Positions 29,245-38,680 of a DNA stretch of 64,000 nt are shown here, one piece after another (position 1 is the stretch's first letter; each line of letters opens with the position of its first letter). Position numbers and translations under genes: made by a program. Source of the stretch: Thalassospira sp. MCCC 1A01428. Its GTDB lineage: Bacteria > Pseudomonadota > Alphaproteobacteria > Rhodospirillales > Thalassospiraceae. Location: positions 62,001-126,000 of the forward strand of contig NZ_JFJZ01000005.1 in NCBI RefSeq assembly GCF_002115825.1, given 5' to 3'. The notes under the pieces were generated by a model. It searched no databases, was not told where the DNA came from, and was given only the letters and a program-made list of their open reading frames with translations.

Positions 29245-29277
29245 AAAAAAGGGTCGTTCATGAAACGACCCTTTTTT
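29245..29277. terminator. Strong bidirectional terminator
   Basis: A perfect 14-bp stem (29245-29258 with 29264-29277, core gggtcgtt/aacgaccc) with a 5-nt loop has six A on one side and six T on the other, so it can stop transcription from both the aldo/keto reductase and der. The 29001-29244 spacer shows no other clear feature. Confidence 0.9.
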
Positions 29278-29289
29278 CACATGTAACGA

Positions 29290-30873
29290 TTACCGCTTTT
29301 TCTTTTTGGCAAACGGGTTGTCGCTGCTCCGCAAATAAATGCGGATCGGAACGCCCGGCATGTCAAAATCATCGCGCAAGCCGTTAATCAGGTAACGGGT
29401 ATAGCTTTCCGGTAATTCTGCGGCCTTGGAACAGTTAATAAAGAAACTTGGCGGACGCGATTTCGCCTGGGTCATATAACGCAGACGAATACGACGGCCG
29501 CTGATCACCGGCGGCAAATGACGCTCGGTTGTTTCTTCAAGCCAGCGGTTCAGTTGGGATGTCGGAATACGGCGGCTCCAGATATCATAAATATCAAGAA
29601 CAGTTGGCATGATCCGTTCGGAACCACGCCCAGTAAGGGCTGAAAGCGTTACGACAGGAATACCGCGTGCCTGTGCAAACGAGCTTTCAAGCGTATCACT
29701 GAGATGCTTCATATAGGCCGATTTATCATCGACCAGATCCCATTTATTCACCCCGATGATCAACGCACGGCCTTCTTCAAGCACCATACGTGCAATCGTC
29801 AGGTCCTGTTTATCGATGGTGTTGGTCGCATCAATCATTAAAACCGCGACTTGTGCATAGCGAATAACGCGCAACGTGTCGCTGACCGACAGTTTCTCGA
29901 CCCGATCATCGATTTTCTTTTTACGGCGCATCCCGGCGGTATCAACCAGCCTGATCTCGCGACCGTTAAAGTTCCAGTCAACCGCAATCGCATCGCGGGT
30001 CAGGCCTGCCTGCGGCCCGGTCATGACACGGTTTTCATTCAAAAGCTGGTTCATCAGGGTTGATTTACCAACATTGGGACGACCAATAATCGCCAACTGA
30101 ATTTTGCCTTTGTCCCGCGGCAAATCATCAGCATCTTCTTCGTCGTCTTCTTCGTCAAATTCGCCGTTTTCTTCAACCGACTTCAGGGTTCCCCCCAAAC
30201 CGTTCGGAAAATCGTCGCTATCCAGGTCGATATCAATGTCGTCATCGCCGTCAAAATCAGGGCCGAAATCGGCGTCCGCATCGTTTTCGATATCGTCGTT
30301 GCTATCGTCGTCGGTCGGGGTGCTGCGCACCAGATCAGCGCGGGCAGCCTTGCGGGCGTCGCGTTCTTTCTGGCGGTCATCTTCCCAATACGGCAAAAGA
30401 ATATCGATCAGCAATTCCATGCCCTGGCCGTGTTCCGACGAAATCGGTGCCACATCGCCCAGACCAAGGCCATAGGCTTCGTACAAGCCCGGGTCCTGCG
30501 CCCTGCCTTCATGCTTGTTGGCAATAACGTGAACCGGCTTTTTGCGTTTACGCAACCAGTCGGCAAAATGGTTATCGAGCGGTGACAGACCGGCGCGCGC
30601 ATCAATTAAAAACAGGGCAACATCGCAATCTTCAAATGCGATCTCGCTTTGCTGGCGCATCTTGCCTTCGATCGAGCCGTCAAAGGCTTCTTCAAGACCG
30701 GCAGTGTCGATAACGGTAAAGGTCAAATGGCCAAGCCGTGCCTTGCCATATCGACGATCACGCGTAACGCCGGGCTGGTCATCGACAAGCGCTAGCTTCT
30801 TGCCCACCAGGCGATTAAACAGGGTCGATTTCCCGACATTCGGGCGACCGATAATGGCAACTTTCAAGGTCAT
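29290..30873 (-). CDS. der: Ribosome-associated GTPase Der (EngA)
   Basis: Der carries two tandem GTPase domains and assists 50S assembly. GRPNVGKSTLFNRL starts domain 1, GRPNVGKSTLMNQLL starts domain 2 (near residue 258), and GVNKWDLVD gives the NKxD of the second. A KH-like C-terminal domain ends in a basic KKKKR. Unusual is the linker, about residues 178-254, which is very rich in Asp and Glu and longer than in E. coli Der; total length is 527 against ~490. It is followed by a strong terminator and preceded by bamB. Confidence 0.95.
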   Translation of the reverse strand: MTLKVAIIGRPNVGKSTLFNRLVGKKLALVDDQPGVTRDRRYGKARLGHLTFTVIDTAGLEEAFDGSIEGKMRQQSEIAFEDCDVALFLIDARAGLSPLDNHFADWLRKRKKPVHVIANKHEGRAQDPGLYEAYGLGLGDVAPISSEHGQGMELLIDILLPYWEDDRQKERDARKAARADLVRSTPTDDDSNDDIENDADADFGPDFDGDDDIDIDLDSDDFPNGLGGTLKSVEENGEFDEEDDEEDADDLPRDKGKIQLAIIGRPNVGKSTLMNQLLNENRVMTGPQAGLTRDAIAVDWNFNGREIRLVDTAGMRRKKKIDDRVEKLSVSDTLRVIRYAQVAVLMIDATNTIDKQDLTIARMVLEEGRALIIGVNKWDLVDDKSAYMKHLSDTLESSFAQARGIPVVTLSALTGRGSERIMPTVLDIYDIWSRRIPTSQLNRWLEETTERHLPPVISGRRIRLRYMTQAKSRPPSFFINCSKAAELPESYTRYLINGLRDDFDMPGVPIRIYLRSSDNPFAKKKKR

Positions 30874-30987
30874 CTGACTTCAGACTCTTTATAAAAACGG
30901 CGATGTGCGCCACGATACATATATCGGTGGCGCACTCGCAAAAAACAGGGAAAGGCAAAGCCCTTCAAAACTTATTCTGATCGACGT

Positions 30988-32337
30988 TTAACGATAGGCG
31001 ACCAGCGACGCATTTGCCGTAAGGAAATACAATGTATCTCCGGCAACGATTGGCGGCAATGTTAACGGCCCTGGCAACGTATCGGTCCCGATGACTGTTC
31101 CATCATAAGGCGAAATCGTTTCAACGTCACCTTGCTCGTTCCCGACGATCAAACGGTCACCCGCCAAAACCGGCCCGGTCCATACCATGGCTTCGCTTTG
31201 ATCTTCCGGATCAACATAACGCGGTAATGCTGACACCCATTTAACCCGTCCCGAGCGCCGCTGCAAGGCAATCAGGTCGTTAGTATTCGATAGCAGGAAT
31301 ACATAATTGCCGGCCACCCACGGAGACTGGATACCACCTTCTTCCACTTCCCACAAACGAACACCGGTCCGAAGGTCAATCGCGACCGTCAAACCGGAAT
31401 TACTGGTCGCAATGACAAGGTCATTATCAATCACCGGCAAGCCCCGAATATCGGCAATAGCCGAAACAGCATCTGTCCGACCGGCCGACGCCAGGGTATC
31501 GGACCAGATAACCTGGCCGTTTTCAACACGAAGGGCGTAAAGTTCGCCGGTGCTATAGGCTGAAATCACCACACCCTGGTCAACTGCCGGGCTGGCACCA
31601 CCAATAAAGGTGGCACCTTCGCTAGCACCACGATGGCTCCACAAAACTTCGCCACTATAGGCATTCAGGGCAACAGTCTGGTTATCGACCGTTATCACAA
31701 ACACCCGGCCACCACGAACGGTAGGGGCGGCACGCATTGGAGCGGTCAAGGTGGTGCGCCACTTTACTTCCGCACTTGCGGCATCAATGGCAACCACTTC
31801 AGCAAAACCGGTGGTGGCATAAACCATGCCATCGGCATATGCCAGACCAGACCCCAGAAGGGTACTGTCATCTTCCTGATCCGGGGCAATATCCACATCC
31901 CAAATCTGCTTGCCGGTTTTTGCACTAAAGGCACGCACTTCGGCATCGGCATCAATGGTAAACACAACACCCTTGGCAATGACAGGCTGGTTTAGCAACA
32001 AGTCTTCGTCCAGTGACCCGGTGCCAATGCTGCTGGACCACTGTTTTGTCATCGTTTCGTTGTCAAACGCCAGGTGCTGCAATGAATGGCTGGGGACACC
32101 GCCATTCTGGGTCCAGTCTTCCTGTACCTGCGGCTGTGGCAAAACAACTTTCTGATCGGTCAGGCCGGGATCAGGTACCAGCGTGCTTTGCAGCGACAAA
32201 ACCGCCAGCCGTTCGCCAGGCAAGGGCGGATCTTCAGATTCCCCCATCCAGCTTGAGCAACCCGAAACCAGAACGGCGAAGCCCAATACGCATAAAACGG
32301 ATTTTAAACGGTCCAGACGGTGTAATTGCAAAACCAT
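30988..32337 (-). CDS. bamB: Outer-membrane assembly lipoprotein BamB
   Basis: BamB is a lipoprotein scaffold of the BAM complex with an eight-bladed PQQ-like beta-propeller. The signal peptide ends in the lipobox LVSGC at residues ~23-27. Blade repeats such as GKQIWDVDI, VKWRTTL, EVLWSHRGAS and GRVKWVSAL are visible. I choose ATG 32337, which has AGGA 9 bp upstream; a GTG at 32376 would give an N-terminus unlike a lipoprotein signal. It sits between der and a YfgM-like gene, the conserved order. Confidence 0.92.
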   Translation of the reverse strand: MVLQLHRLDRLKSVLCVLGFAVLVSGCSSWMGESEDPPLPGERLAVLSLQSTLVPDPGLTDQKVVLPQPQVQEDWTQNGGVPSHSLQHLAFDNETMTKQWSSSIGTGSLDEDLLLNQPVIAKGVVFTIDADAEVRAFSAKTGKQIWDVDIAPDQEDDSTLLGSGLAYADGMVYATTGFAEVVAIDAASAEVKWRTTLTAPMRAAPTVRGGRVFVITVDNQTVALNAYSGEVLWSHRGASEGATFIGGASPAVDQGVVISAYSTGELYALRVENGQVIWSDTLASAGRTDAVSAIADIRGLPVIDNDLVIATSNSGLTVAIDLRTGVRLWEVEEGGIQSPWVAGNYVFLLSNTNDLIALQRRSGRVKWVSALPRYVDPEDQSEAMVWTGPVLAGDRLIVGNEQGDVETISPYDGTVIGTDTLPGPLTLPPIVAGDTLYFLTANASLVAYR

Positions 32338-32389
32338 ATCCTTTAATCCTGTCCCGACGGCATCCTGAAAGGACACCCCTTATCGACAA

Positions 32390-33040
32390 TCAGGCCTTGA
32401 TCGCCTTCAAAAGCTCGCTCGCACGGCCGCGCATGTCAGACGGTGCTGTTTTGTCATCGGCCAGTTCAGTCAAAAGCGATTTGGCTTCATCGGTTTTACC
32501 AGCAGCAATGTTTAAAACAGCCATCATTTCACGTGCCGAGTGATACCACGGGTTTTCCGGCACCGCGATCGGCTTCAGGCGGGCGATCAAGGCATCGGCA
32601 TTGTCGGCACTGCCGGTATTCATGGCAATCTGCACAACGGCCAAATCACGATAAACCTTGTCAACATCACTATCTGCCGCAATGGCTTCCAGTTCCTTGA
32701 CGGCGTTTTCAGTGTCATTCTGGCTTAGGTAAATCCGGGCTTTCTGGAAATGGCCCAGCGCAACAAAACCGTCATTGCCCTTGGCAATAATCGTGTCAAA
32801 CGCATCAAGGGCGGCCTGGCTTTTATCCGGGCCGGCATTCACCAGTTCCAGCGCGTTGGCAAAACGCGTACCGTTTTCAAGACGGGTGGAATGTTCATAA
32901 CTTTTCCAGCCTTCACGGCCTGCCACGCCAAGAACAACAACGGCAGCCACTGCGATGACGACCTTACCATATTTGCGCCACAGGCGCTCAGTGCGCTCGC
33001 GCTTAAGGTCTTCTTCGACTTCCTGGAAAATATCGACCAC
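32390..33040 (-). CDS. YfgM-like tetratricopeptide protein (Sec translocon ancillary)
   Basis: A membrane-anchored protein with a cytoplasmic N-terminal helix (DIFQEVEEDLKRERTERLWR), one transmembrane segment at about residues 24-43 (KVVIAVAAVVVLGVAG) and periplasmic TPR-like helices. YfgM in E. coli binds SecYEG and helps periplasmic chaperone traffic. I choose the GTG at 33040, preceded by TTGGAG; the upstream in-frame ATG at 33109 adds unconserved residues. The der-bamB-yfgM arrangement supports the call. Confidence 0.85.
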   Translation of the reverse strand: MVDIFQEVEEDLKRERTERLWRKYGKVVIAVAAVVVLGVAGREGWKSYEHSTRLENGTRFANALELVNAGPDKSQAALDAFDTIIAKGNDGFVALGHFQKARIYLSQNDTENAVKELEAIAADSDVDKVYRDLAVVQIAMNTGSADNADALIARLKPIAVPENPWYHSAREMMAVLNIAAGKTDEAKSLLTELADDKTAPSDMRGRASELLKAIKA

Positions 33041-33111
33041 GAAACCCGCTCCAATTCGATCAAAATAAAGCGGGCCACATGCCCGCCCGTCAGAATAAAA
33101 TAACGGCAAGG

Positions 33112-33140
33112 ATTTAACGCGCCACGACCCAAGGGGTCAA
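33112..33140 (-). promoter_or_regulatory. Promoter of the yfgM-bamB-der operon
   Basis: On the minus strand TTGACC (33135-33140) and TTAAAT (33112-33117) are spaced by 17 bp, giving a start near 33105 and a ~65-nt leader. The leader holds a 6-bp hairpin (gcgggc/gcccgc, 33070-33086). Confidence 0.6.
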
Positions 33141-33527
33141 GGGTGCTGCGTGATTCGGGTGCATTTTAAACGCACCACACGCCAATTTCGGCTTATTCAT
33201 CCGATTTGGCCGGTAAAACACACCCATCCCGGCAAAATTTTCACCCTGCATCCGCAATATCGCGCCTGCCCCCCATCAAAGCAAAGCACCCCGTCGCAAG
33301 CAGGACTCCTGACACCGATATAAGATACATAATATATCGCCCGTCCTTCGAAACCACAGGTACAAAGCAGTCACAAGACGGGCAAGCGGCTGCCACAATA
33401 AAGGCCTTGCTGGATATAACGGTTTAACCGGCATAAAACTTGCTTTATCGAAATAGAAGATCTTGGGGATCAGACCATAACAACCGTAACCCGGCAAATT
33501 TGGCCGGTTTGCAAAGGGATAAACCGC
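33141..33527. other. Gene-free spacer
   Basis: Between the yfgM promoter and the small lipoprotein gene I see no convincing coding sequence, RNA gene or terminator. Short open frames here lack family motifs and ribosome-binding sites. Confidence 0.6.
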
Positions 33528-33986
33528 ATGACCGGCATATATACCCCCTCTGCCCGGCCACAAACCCGGCAAAAAAGTGCGTTAAGCTCGGTGACGCGTT
33601 ATTGTCGCCCCATCGTCGCTGCATGCGGGTTAGTTACCCTTTTTGCCGGGCTTGGCGGTTGCTCGAGCCTGGATAATACGGTTGCAAGCGCCACCGGCAC
33701 AGAACTTTTGACAGCAACCCAGTGGTATATCGCCCTTGATGTCGTCTCGATCATTAATACCGATAAAACCATCGTTGATCACATTGTATCAATGTCGACC
33801 GGTCGCGATTGTTCAACCGTACGATCAAGCATGGGTGAACCCTATTGCAAGACAGACCCGATCCCCGAACCCCCACTTTATTGTTACCGCACACTTGCCG
33901 CTGTAACCTGCTATGCGACCCCCGACCCCTATAGCACAGGCAAACGCACCATCGACTGGCCGCCAACCCGTGGCCGAAGCCTGTAG
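33528..33986 (+). CDS. Small Cys-containing lipoprotein of unknown function
   Basis: A 152-residue protein with a basic N-terminus, a hydrophobic segment (PIVAACGLVTLFAGLGGC) and a lipobox ending at about Cys45, so it is likely a lipoprotein. The mature part has four to five cysteines in pairs (RDCSTVR, EPYCKTD, LYCYRTLAAVTCYATPDP), which suggests disulfides in the periplasm. The YCYRTLAAVTCY pattern recurs in proteins I associate with Rhodospirillales, but I know no function. Its start is moderately supported. Confidence 0.75.
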   Translation: MTGIYTPSARPQTRQKSALSSVTRYCRPIVAACGLVTLFAGLGGCSSLDNTVASATGTELLTATQWYIALDVVSIINTDKTIVDHIVSMSTGRDCSTVRSSMGEPYCKTDPIPEPPLYCYRTLAAVTCYATPDPYSTGKRTIDWPPTRGRSL

Positions 33987-34184
33987 CCCATAGCCCCTGC
34001 ACAATTTTGCAGTGCGCCTTTCTGGAATGATCCCAAAGTCACATCTGACTCTATCAGGTGGCTGGCAGAAATTTGCCTGAAAACCTGCCATTGCGACTTG
34101 AGAGGCTGCCAGATCCGCGCTACCGTATTGGTCGATTGTAAATGTTAGATGACAATCAGCCATTTCCACAGCCCGGAGCCCGGC

Positions 34185-34538
34185 ATGGGAACACTTCTTA
34201 ATCTGGTGCAATATCGTAAAAGCAAAACATTTGTTCACTTCAATCGGGCTGAACTACAAAAATTGATGAATATCTATTCCAGACAAGTCGCCGGTGGGGC
34301 TTGGCGCGACTACGCGATAGACCAGCTTGACGGCATGGCAATGTTTTCCATGTTTCGCGCCACCCATGAAAATCCATTATTTGCTGTCATCAAACTTCCG
34401 CCAGACCAGAAAAATGCCGGTCAATATCTTGCCCTTCATAGCGGCGTGAAAATCAAACAAAGTTCGCAACTTGAAACCGTCCTTGAGGCCATCGAAAAAC
34501 GTGCCCGCAAGGTTGTTCCGCTGTTTAAAAACCGCTAA
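34185..34538 (+). CDS. DUF2794 family protein
   Basis: A 117-residue cytosolic protein matching the DUF2794 pattern: VHFNRAELQKLMNIYSRQVAGGAWRDYAID, then MAMFSMFR and PLFAVIKLP. The family is confined largely to Alphaproteobacteria and has no known function. I start it at ATG 34185 because CGGAG stands 6 bp before it; an ATG at 34149 would add 12 residues. It is followed at 18 bp by a Sel1-repeat gene. Confidence 0.85.
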   Translation: MGTLLNLVQYRKSKTFVHFNRAELQKLMNIYSRQVAGGAWRDYAIDQLDGMAMFSMFRATHENPLFAVIKLPPDQKNAGQYLALHSGVKIKQSSQLETVLEAIEKRARKVVPLFKNR

Positions 34539-34556
34539 CTCCAACCGGTCTGATCA

Positions 34557-35330
34557 ATGTTGCAAAATTGCCTGTTTCCCCTTACCCGCCCGTCCCGCCT
34601 TTCGGGTAAAACCCGCAGCACCATAGTGTTGGCAGCGCCGTTGCTCGTGGTGTTATGCCTTGGCTTTTCCCAAAATGCCCATGCCGATTACAAGGCAGGA
34701 TATCTCGCCTACAAAGCCGGGAATTTCCGTAATGCCCAACAGGAATGGCAGGATGCCGCATCAACCGACCCACGGGCGGCCTATGCGCTTGGCCTGCTTT
34801 ATTACCGCGGCAAACTGGGTGGCGAGGATTACGAGAATGCGGCAAAATGGTTTTCGGTTGCGGCACGTGCCAACCACCCCAATGCCCTTTATTACATGGG
34901 TCTGCTATATTTAAACGGTTGGGGGGTAAACTATGACCAGTTCAAAGCCACCGATTTTTTAAAACGGGCCTTTATTGCCAATGGCAAAAACGCCGATGCC
35001 GCCTTTTTACTGGGTGAACAATATATGCATGGCCGGGGCGCCATGCAAAACTATGTCGATGCTGCACACTATTACCTAAAGGCGGCGCAAGCAGGCCTGC
35101 CCGCCGGGCAATATATGATCGGGGCCATGTATGAACGTGGCTGGGGCGTGGACCCGGACCTGGCAGAGGCCTATTACTGGCTGCGCCTGTCAGCCCTAAA
35201 GCCGATCAATACCCCGCCTGGCACCGAGCTGGAGGCCGACCCTGGCAAAGCCATTGCCCAGCTTGAACAAAAATTGCGCCCCGAAGAAATACGCCATGTC
35301 GAGGACCGGCTGGGTACGGCAATTCGCTAG
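34557..35330 (+). CDS. Periplasmic Sel1-repeat protein
   Basis: A secreted solenoid protein of 257 residues. A signal peptide ends near residue 43 (NAHADYKAG). About four to five Sel1/TPR-like repeats follow, for example AAYALGLLYYRGKLGG, NALYYMGLLYLNGWGV, DAAFLLGEQYMHGRGA and GQYMIGAMYERGWGV. Such proteins usually mediate protein-protein contacts in the envelope. The ribosome-binding site is weak, and coupling with the DUF2794 gene upstream is likely. Confidence 0.87.
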   Translation: MLQNCLFPLTRPSRLSGKTRSTIVLAAPLLVVLCLGFSQNAHADYKAGYLAYKAGNFRNAQQEWQDAASTDPRAAYALGLLYYRGKLGGEDYENAAKWFSVAARANHPNALYYMGLLYLNGWGVNYDQFKATDFLKRAFIANGKNADAAFLLGEQYMHGRGAMQNYVDAAHYYLKAAQAGLPAGQYMIGAMYERGWGVDPDLAEAYYWLRLSALKPINTPPGTELEADPGKAIAQLEQKLRPEEIRHVEDRLGTAIR

Positions 35331-35425
35331 TCACGTTCAAAACATTTTAGCCTGCGATATCTTCAAGGCCCTATGCCATACGTAGCGATACGACATTCAA
35401 CCCCGAATAATACTACATAAAATAA

Positions 35426-35451
35426 AAGGCCGCCCCAAACCGGGCGGCCTT
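35426..35451. terminator. Bidirectional terminator between Sel1 gene and nrdB
   Basis: A perfect 10-bp stem (aaggccgccc, 35426-35435; gggcggcctt, 35442-35451) with a 6-nt loop. The A-rich left flank gives a T-rich tail on the minus strand, so it suits termination of nrdAB best. Confidence 0.8.
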
Positions 35452-35487
35452 CATCATATTACGGCGAACAGGTGGACATCGACCAAA

Positions 35488-36516
35488 TCAGTCAAATGCC
35501 TCGCCCCAGGTGCCACGGGTTGCAGCCTTTGAATATTCGGTGGCCCGGTTTTCAAAGAAATTGGTATGCTCGACCGCGTTTAACATCGCATCCATCCACG
35601 GCAGCGGATTGTTTTCAATGTGATAAATCGGGTCCAGCCCCAACTGGGTCAAACGGCGATCAGCAATATAGCGGATATACAGCTTGATATCCTTCGGCGT
35701 TAAGCCCTCGACCGCGCCTGCCTCGAACGCAAGATCGATAAAGGCATCTTCATGCACCACAATGGTTTCGCAGGCTTCCAGCAAATCGGCCCGCATTGCA
35801 TCGTCCCAGATTTGCGGGTTTTCGCGGGTAAAGGTTTTAAACAGGCGAATAACGCTTTCGCAATGCAGGCTTTCATCGCGCACCGACCATGTCACGATCT
35901 GCCCCATGCCCTTCATTTTGTTAAAGCGCGGGAAGTTCATTAACATCGCGAAAGACGCAAACAGCTGCAAACCTTCGGTGAAAGCACCAAATACCGCCAG
36001 GGTTTTTGCCATTTTGCGCATCCCGTCTTCGGTCAGGCGCAAATCCCCGCGTTCATCGATATATTCATCTTCGGCGTCAATACCCCAAATCTGCATATAA
36101 TCGTATTTGTCCTTCATTTCCTTATACTGAAAGAAGGCCTCATATTCGGTTTCGGGCATGCCGATGGTATCAAGCAAATGCGAATAGGCCGCGACATGGA
36201 TGGTTTCCATGTTGGAAAAGGCCGCCAGCATCATCTGCACTTCGGTGGGTTTAAACACCCGGGTGTAGTGACGCATATAGCAGTTATTCACCTCGATATC
36301 GGACTGGGTGAAAAAACGGAAAATCTGGGTTAACAGGTTCCGTTCTGCATCGGTAATCGTATGATTCCAGTCTTTCACATCGTCGGCCAACGGCACTTCT
36401 TCAGGCAACCAGTGAATTTGCTGCTGGGTTAACCATGCTTCATAAGCCCAGGGGTAGCGAAACGGCTTGTAAACCGGGTTTTCGGTTAAAAGGTCCATGG
36501 TTTTTTCGTCGGTCAT
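35488..36516 (-). CDS. nrdB: Class I ribonucleotide reductase beta subunit
   Basis: The radical-generating subunit that supplies deoxyribonucleotides. The metal site and radical residues line up with E. coli NrdB: Asp73, Glu104, His107, and Tyr111 in METIHVAAY, so a tyrosyl radical (class Ia-type) is possible. Later iron ligands lie in the DESLHCE and HEDAFIDLAFE stretches. Its 342 residues are typical. It follows nrdA by 24 bp in one operon. Confidence 0.95.
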   Translation of the reverse strand: MTDEKTMDLLTENPVYKPFRYPWAYEAWLTQQQIHWLPEEVPLADDVKDWNHTITDAERNLLTQIFRFFTQSDIEVNNCYMRHYTRVFKPTEVQMMLAAFSNMETIHVAAYSHLLDTIGMPETEYEAFFQYKEMKDKYDYMQIWGIDAEDEYIDERGDLRLTEDGMRKMAKTLAVFGAFTEGLQLFASFAMLMNFPRFNKMKGMGQIVTWSVRDESLHCESVIRLFKTFTRENPQIWDDAMRADLLEACETIVVHEDAFIDLAFEAGAVEGLTPKDIKLYIRYIADRRLTQLGLDPIYHIENNPLPWMDAMLNAVEHTNFFENRATEYSKAATRGTWGEAFD

Positions 36517-36540
36517 ATCAATCTCTTTCCCGCCCGGGCC

Positions 36541-38415
36541 TTATTGGCACGCCAGGCATTCTTCATATTCGGTCTGGGTGCTGTCCTGTGAGGCGACAGC
36601 GTTGCCTGCGGCACGGGCAGCGGCCAGTACGGCTTCGATATCAAGATCGGCTACTTTTTCCTTGCGCGGCACATTCGCGACGACTTCAGCCCGCTGGATC
36701 GATTTCGACCGGCAGTAATAAAGGCTTTTGACACCTTTCTTCCATGCCTGAAAATGGATCTGGTGCAAATCGCGCTTATGCACGTTCGAGGGCAGGAAGA
36801 TGTTAAGCGACTGGGCCTGATCAATTTTCGGCGCACGGTCACCTGCCAGTTCGATCAACCAGCGCTGATCAATTTCAAAAGCAGTTTTAAACACATCCTT
36901 TTCCAGATCAGACAGGAAGTCCAGATGCTGAACCGAGCCTTCATTCACCGTGATCGAGGTCCAGACCTGTTCGTTATTCTGGCCTTTTTCCTCGAGCAAC
37001 TGCGCAAGGTATTTGTTGCGCACGTTAAAAGACCCCGACAGGGTTTTATGGGTATAGGAATTGGCTGCTGTCGGCTCGATCCCTGGCGAAGCGCCGCCGC
37101 AAATGATGGAAATTGATGCTGTCGGTGCAATGGCGGTTTTATTGGAAAAACGCGCCTTCATGCCATATTCGGCCGCATCCGGGCACGAACCACGTTCATC
37201 GGCCAGCTTTTCCGATGCCGCATCAGCATGCTTTTGCACATGATCAAAAATCTGGTTGTTCCAAACCTTGCTCATCACACCTTCAAGCGGAATGCCCATT
37301 GATTGCAGGAAGGAATGGAACCCCATAACCCCCAGGCCAACAGAACGTTCGCGCATGGCCGAATATTTGGCGCGCGCCATGCTGTCCGGGGCGTTTTTAA
37401 TAAAGTCTTCCAGAACGTTATCAAGGAAGCGCAAAATGTCTTCGATAAATTGCGGTTCTTCCTTCCAGGTCTGGTAATGCTCCAGATTAAGCGAGGACAG
37501 GCAGCAAACTGCAGTGCGGTCGCCGCCGTGCTGGTCACGCCCGGTCGGCAGGGTAATTTCCGCACACAGATTGGATGTCTTGACACTCAGGCCCGCCATT
37601 TTGTGATGCTGCGGCACCGCCCGGTTTACCGTATCGATAAACAGCATATAGGGTTCGCCGGTTTCGACCCGCGACGTCAGAAGACGGATCCACAGGGACC
37701 GCGCACTAACCTTGCGTACCACATGACCGTCCTTGGGCGACGTTAATGCCCATTCTTCGTCATTTTCCACCGCGCGCATAAAGGCATCCGATACCGACAC
37801 CCCCTGATGCAGGTTGGGCGTTTTACGGTTGGGGTCGCCACCGGTCGGGCGGCGCATTTCGGAAAATTCTTCAATTTCCGGGTGGCTGACGGGCAAATAA
37901 ACCGCAGCAGACCCGCGCCGCAGCGACCCCTGGCTAATTGCCAGCGTCAGGCTGTCCATCACGCGGATAAACGGCACGACCCCGGATGTTTTGCCGTTTT
38001 TACCGACTTTTTCACCAATCGAGCGCAAATTACCCCAATAAGACCCAATGCCACCGCCGCGCGCTGCCAGCCAGACATTTTCGGTCCACAAATCAACAAT
38101 GCCAGACAGGTTATCGTCAGCTTCGTTCAAAAAGCACGAAATAGGCAAACCACGCGTGGTGCCCCCGTTTGACAGGATCGGCGTTGCCGGCATAAACCAG
38201 TGTTTGGACATATAGTCGTAAATGCGCTGGGCGTGATCGGCATTGTCGCCATAATAGCTGGCAACCCGGGCAAACAGGTCCTGATAGCTTTCACCGGGCA
38301 TCAAGTAACGGTCGGTAAGAACCGCTTTGCCAAAATCAGTCAGCAAGTCATCACGGGTACGGTCAACAATAACCCGCGCGCCTTTTTCATGCTGCACGAC
38401 ATCTAGCATTTTCAT
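36541..38415 (-). CDS. nrdA: Class I ribonucleotide reductase alpha subunit
   Basis: The catalytic subunit reducing ribonucleoside diphosphates. Active-site cysteines are visible in GLPISCFLN, SNLCAEITLP (radical Cys between Asn and Glu) and DRTAVCCLSS. The thioredoxin-facing pair is at the end (ECLACQ). The protein has 624 residues and starts straight into the catalytic fold, with no N-terminal ATP-cone, so overall dATP feedback by that domain is not expected. The start is ATG 38415, with AAGGA 7 bp upstream; a TTG at 38430 is less likely. Confidence 0.95.
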   Translation of the reverse strand: MKMLDVVQHEKGARVIVDRTRDDLLTDFGKAVLTDRYLMPGESYQDLFARVASYYGDNADHAQRIYDYMSKHWFMPATPILSNGGTTRGLPISCFLNEADDNLSGIVDLWTENVWLAARGGGIGSYWGNLRSIGEKVGKNGKTSGVVPFIRVMDSLTLAISQGSLRRGSAAVYLPVSHPEIEEFSEMRRPTGGDPNRKTPNLHQGVSVSDAFMRAVENDEEWALTSPKDGHVVRKVSARSLWIRLLTSRVETGEPYMLFIDTVNRAVPQHHKMAGLSVKTSNLCAEITLPTGRDQHGGDRTAVCCLSSLNLEHYQTWKEEPQFIEDILRFLDNVLEDFIKNAPDSMARAKYSAMRERSVGLGVMGFHSFLQSMGIPLEGVMSKVWNNQIFDHVQKHADAASEKLADERGSCPDAAEYGMKARFSNKTAIAPTASISIICGGASPGIEPTAANSYTHKTLSGSFNVRNKYLAQLLEEKGQNNEQVWTSITVNEGSVQHLDFLSDLEKDVFKTAFEIDQRWLIELAGDRAPKIDQAQSLNIFLPSNVHKRDLHQIHFQAWKKGVKSLYYCRSKSIQRAEVVANVPRKEKVADLDIEAVLAAARAAGNAVASQDSTQTEYEECLACQ

Positions 38416-38649
38416 GCTGCTATCCTTCAAACTGGACGTTCACCGGCCCATCGCCGATACGTCGCTAAAACCAATCGCGACGGGCCACACCGCACTGCCT
38501 TGAACTGCGCACAAAACAAGCCTGTATCCGCCAGCCAATGCCGCAGATGCCATGTTCCGATATCAGATCTGGTTGTGTCTTACGGGTGTGTTCCCGTGTC
38601 CCATTTTCTTTATGAGGGAAGTTTATGCCTGTTCTAGACAGGTTTGAAA

Positions 38650-38665
38650 ACACTATATCTGGTGT
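38650..38665. promoter_or_regulatory. NrdR box
   Basis: The 16-mer acactatatctggtgt matches the NrdR consensus (ACACTATATATTGTGT-like) at most positions and lies upstream of nrdA. NrdR is the nucleotide-sensing repressor of ribonucleotide reductase genes. Confidence 0.75.
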
Positions 38666-38680
38666 TTGGCGATAAAATTT

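Noticed and set aside
30104..30475. A Ser-rich frame antisense to der
   Set aside because: It is the complement of the Asp/Glu-rich linker, so it is a composition artefact.
33206..33572. Two short opposing frames between yfgM and the lipoprotein gene
   Set aside because: No motif, no start signal, mutually overlapping.
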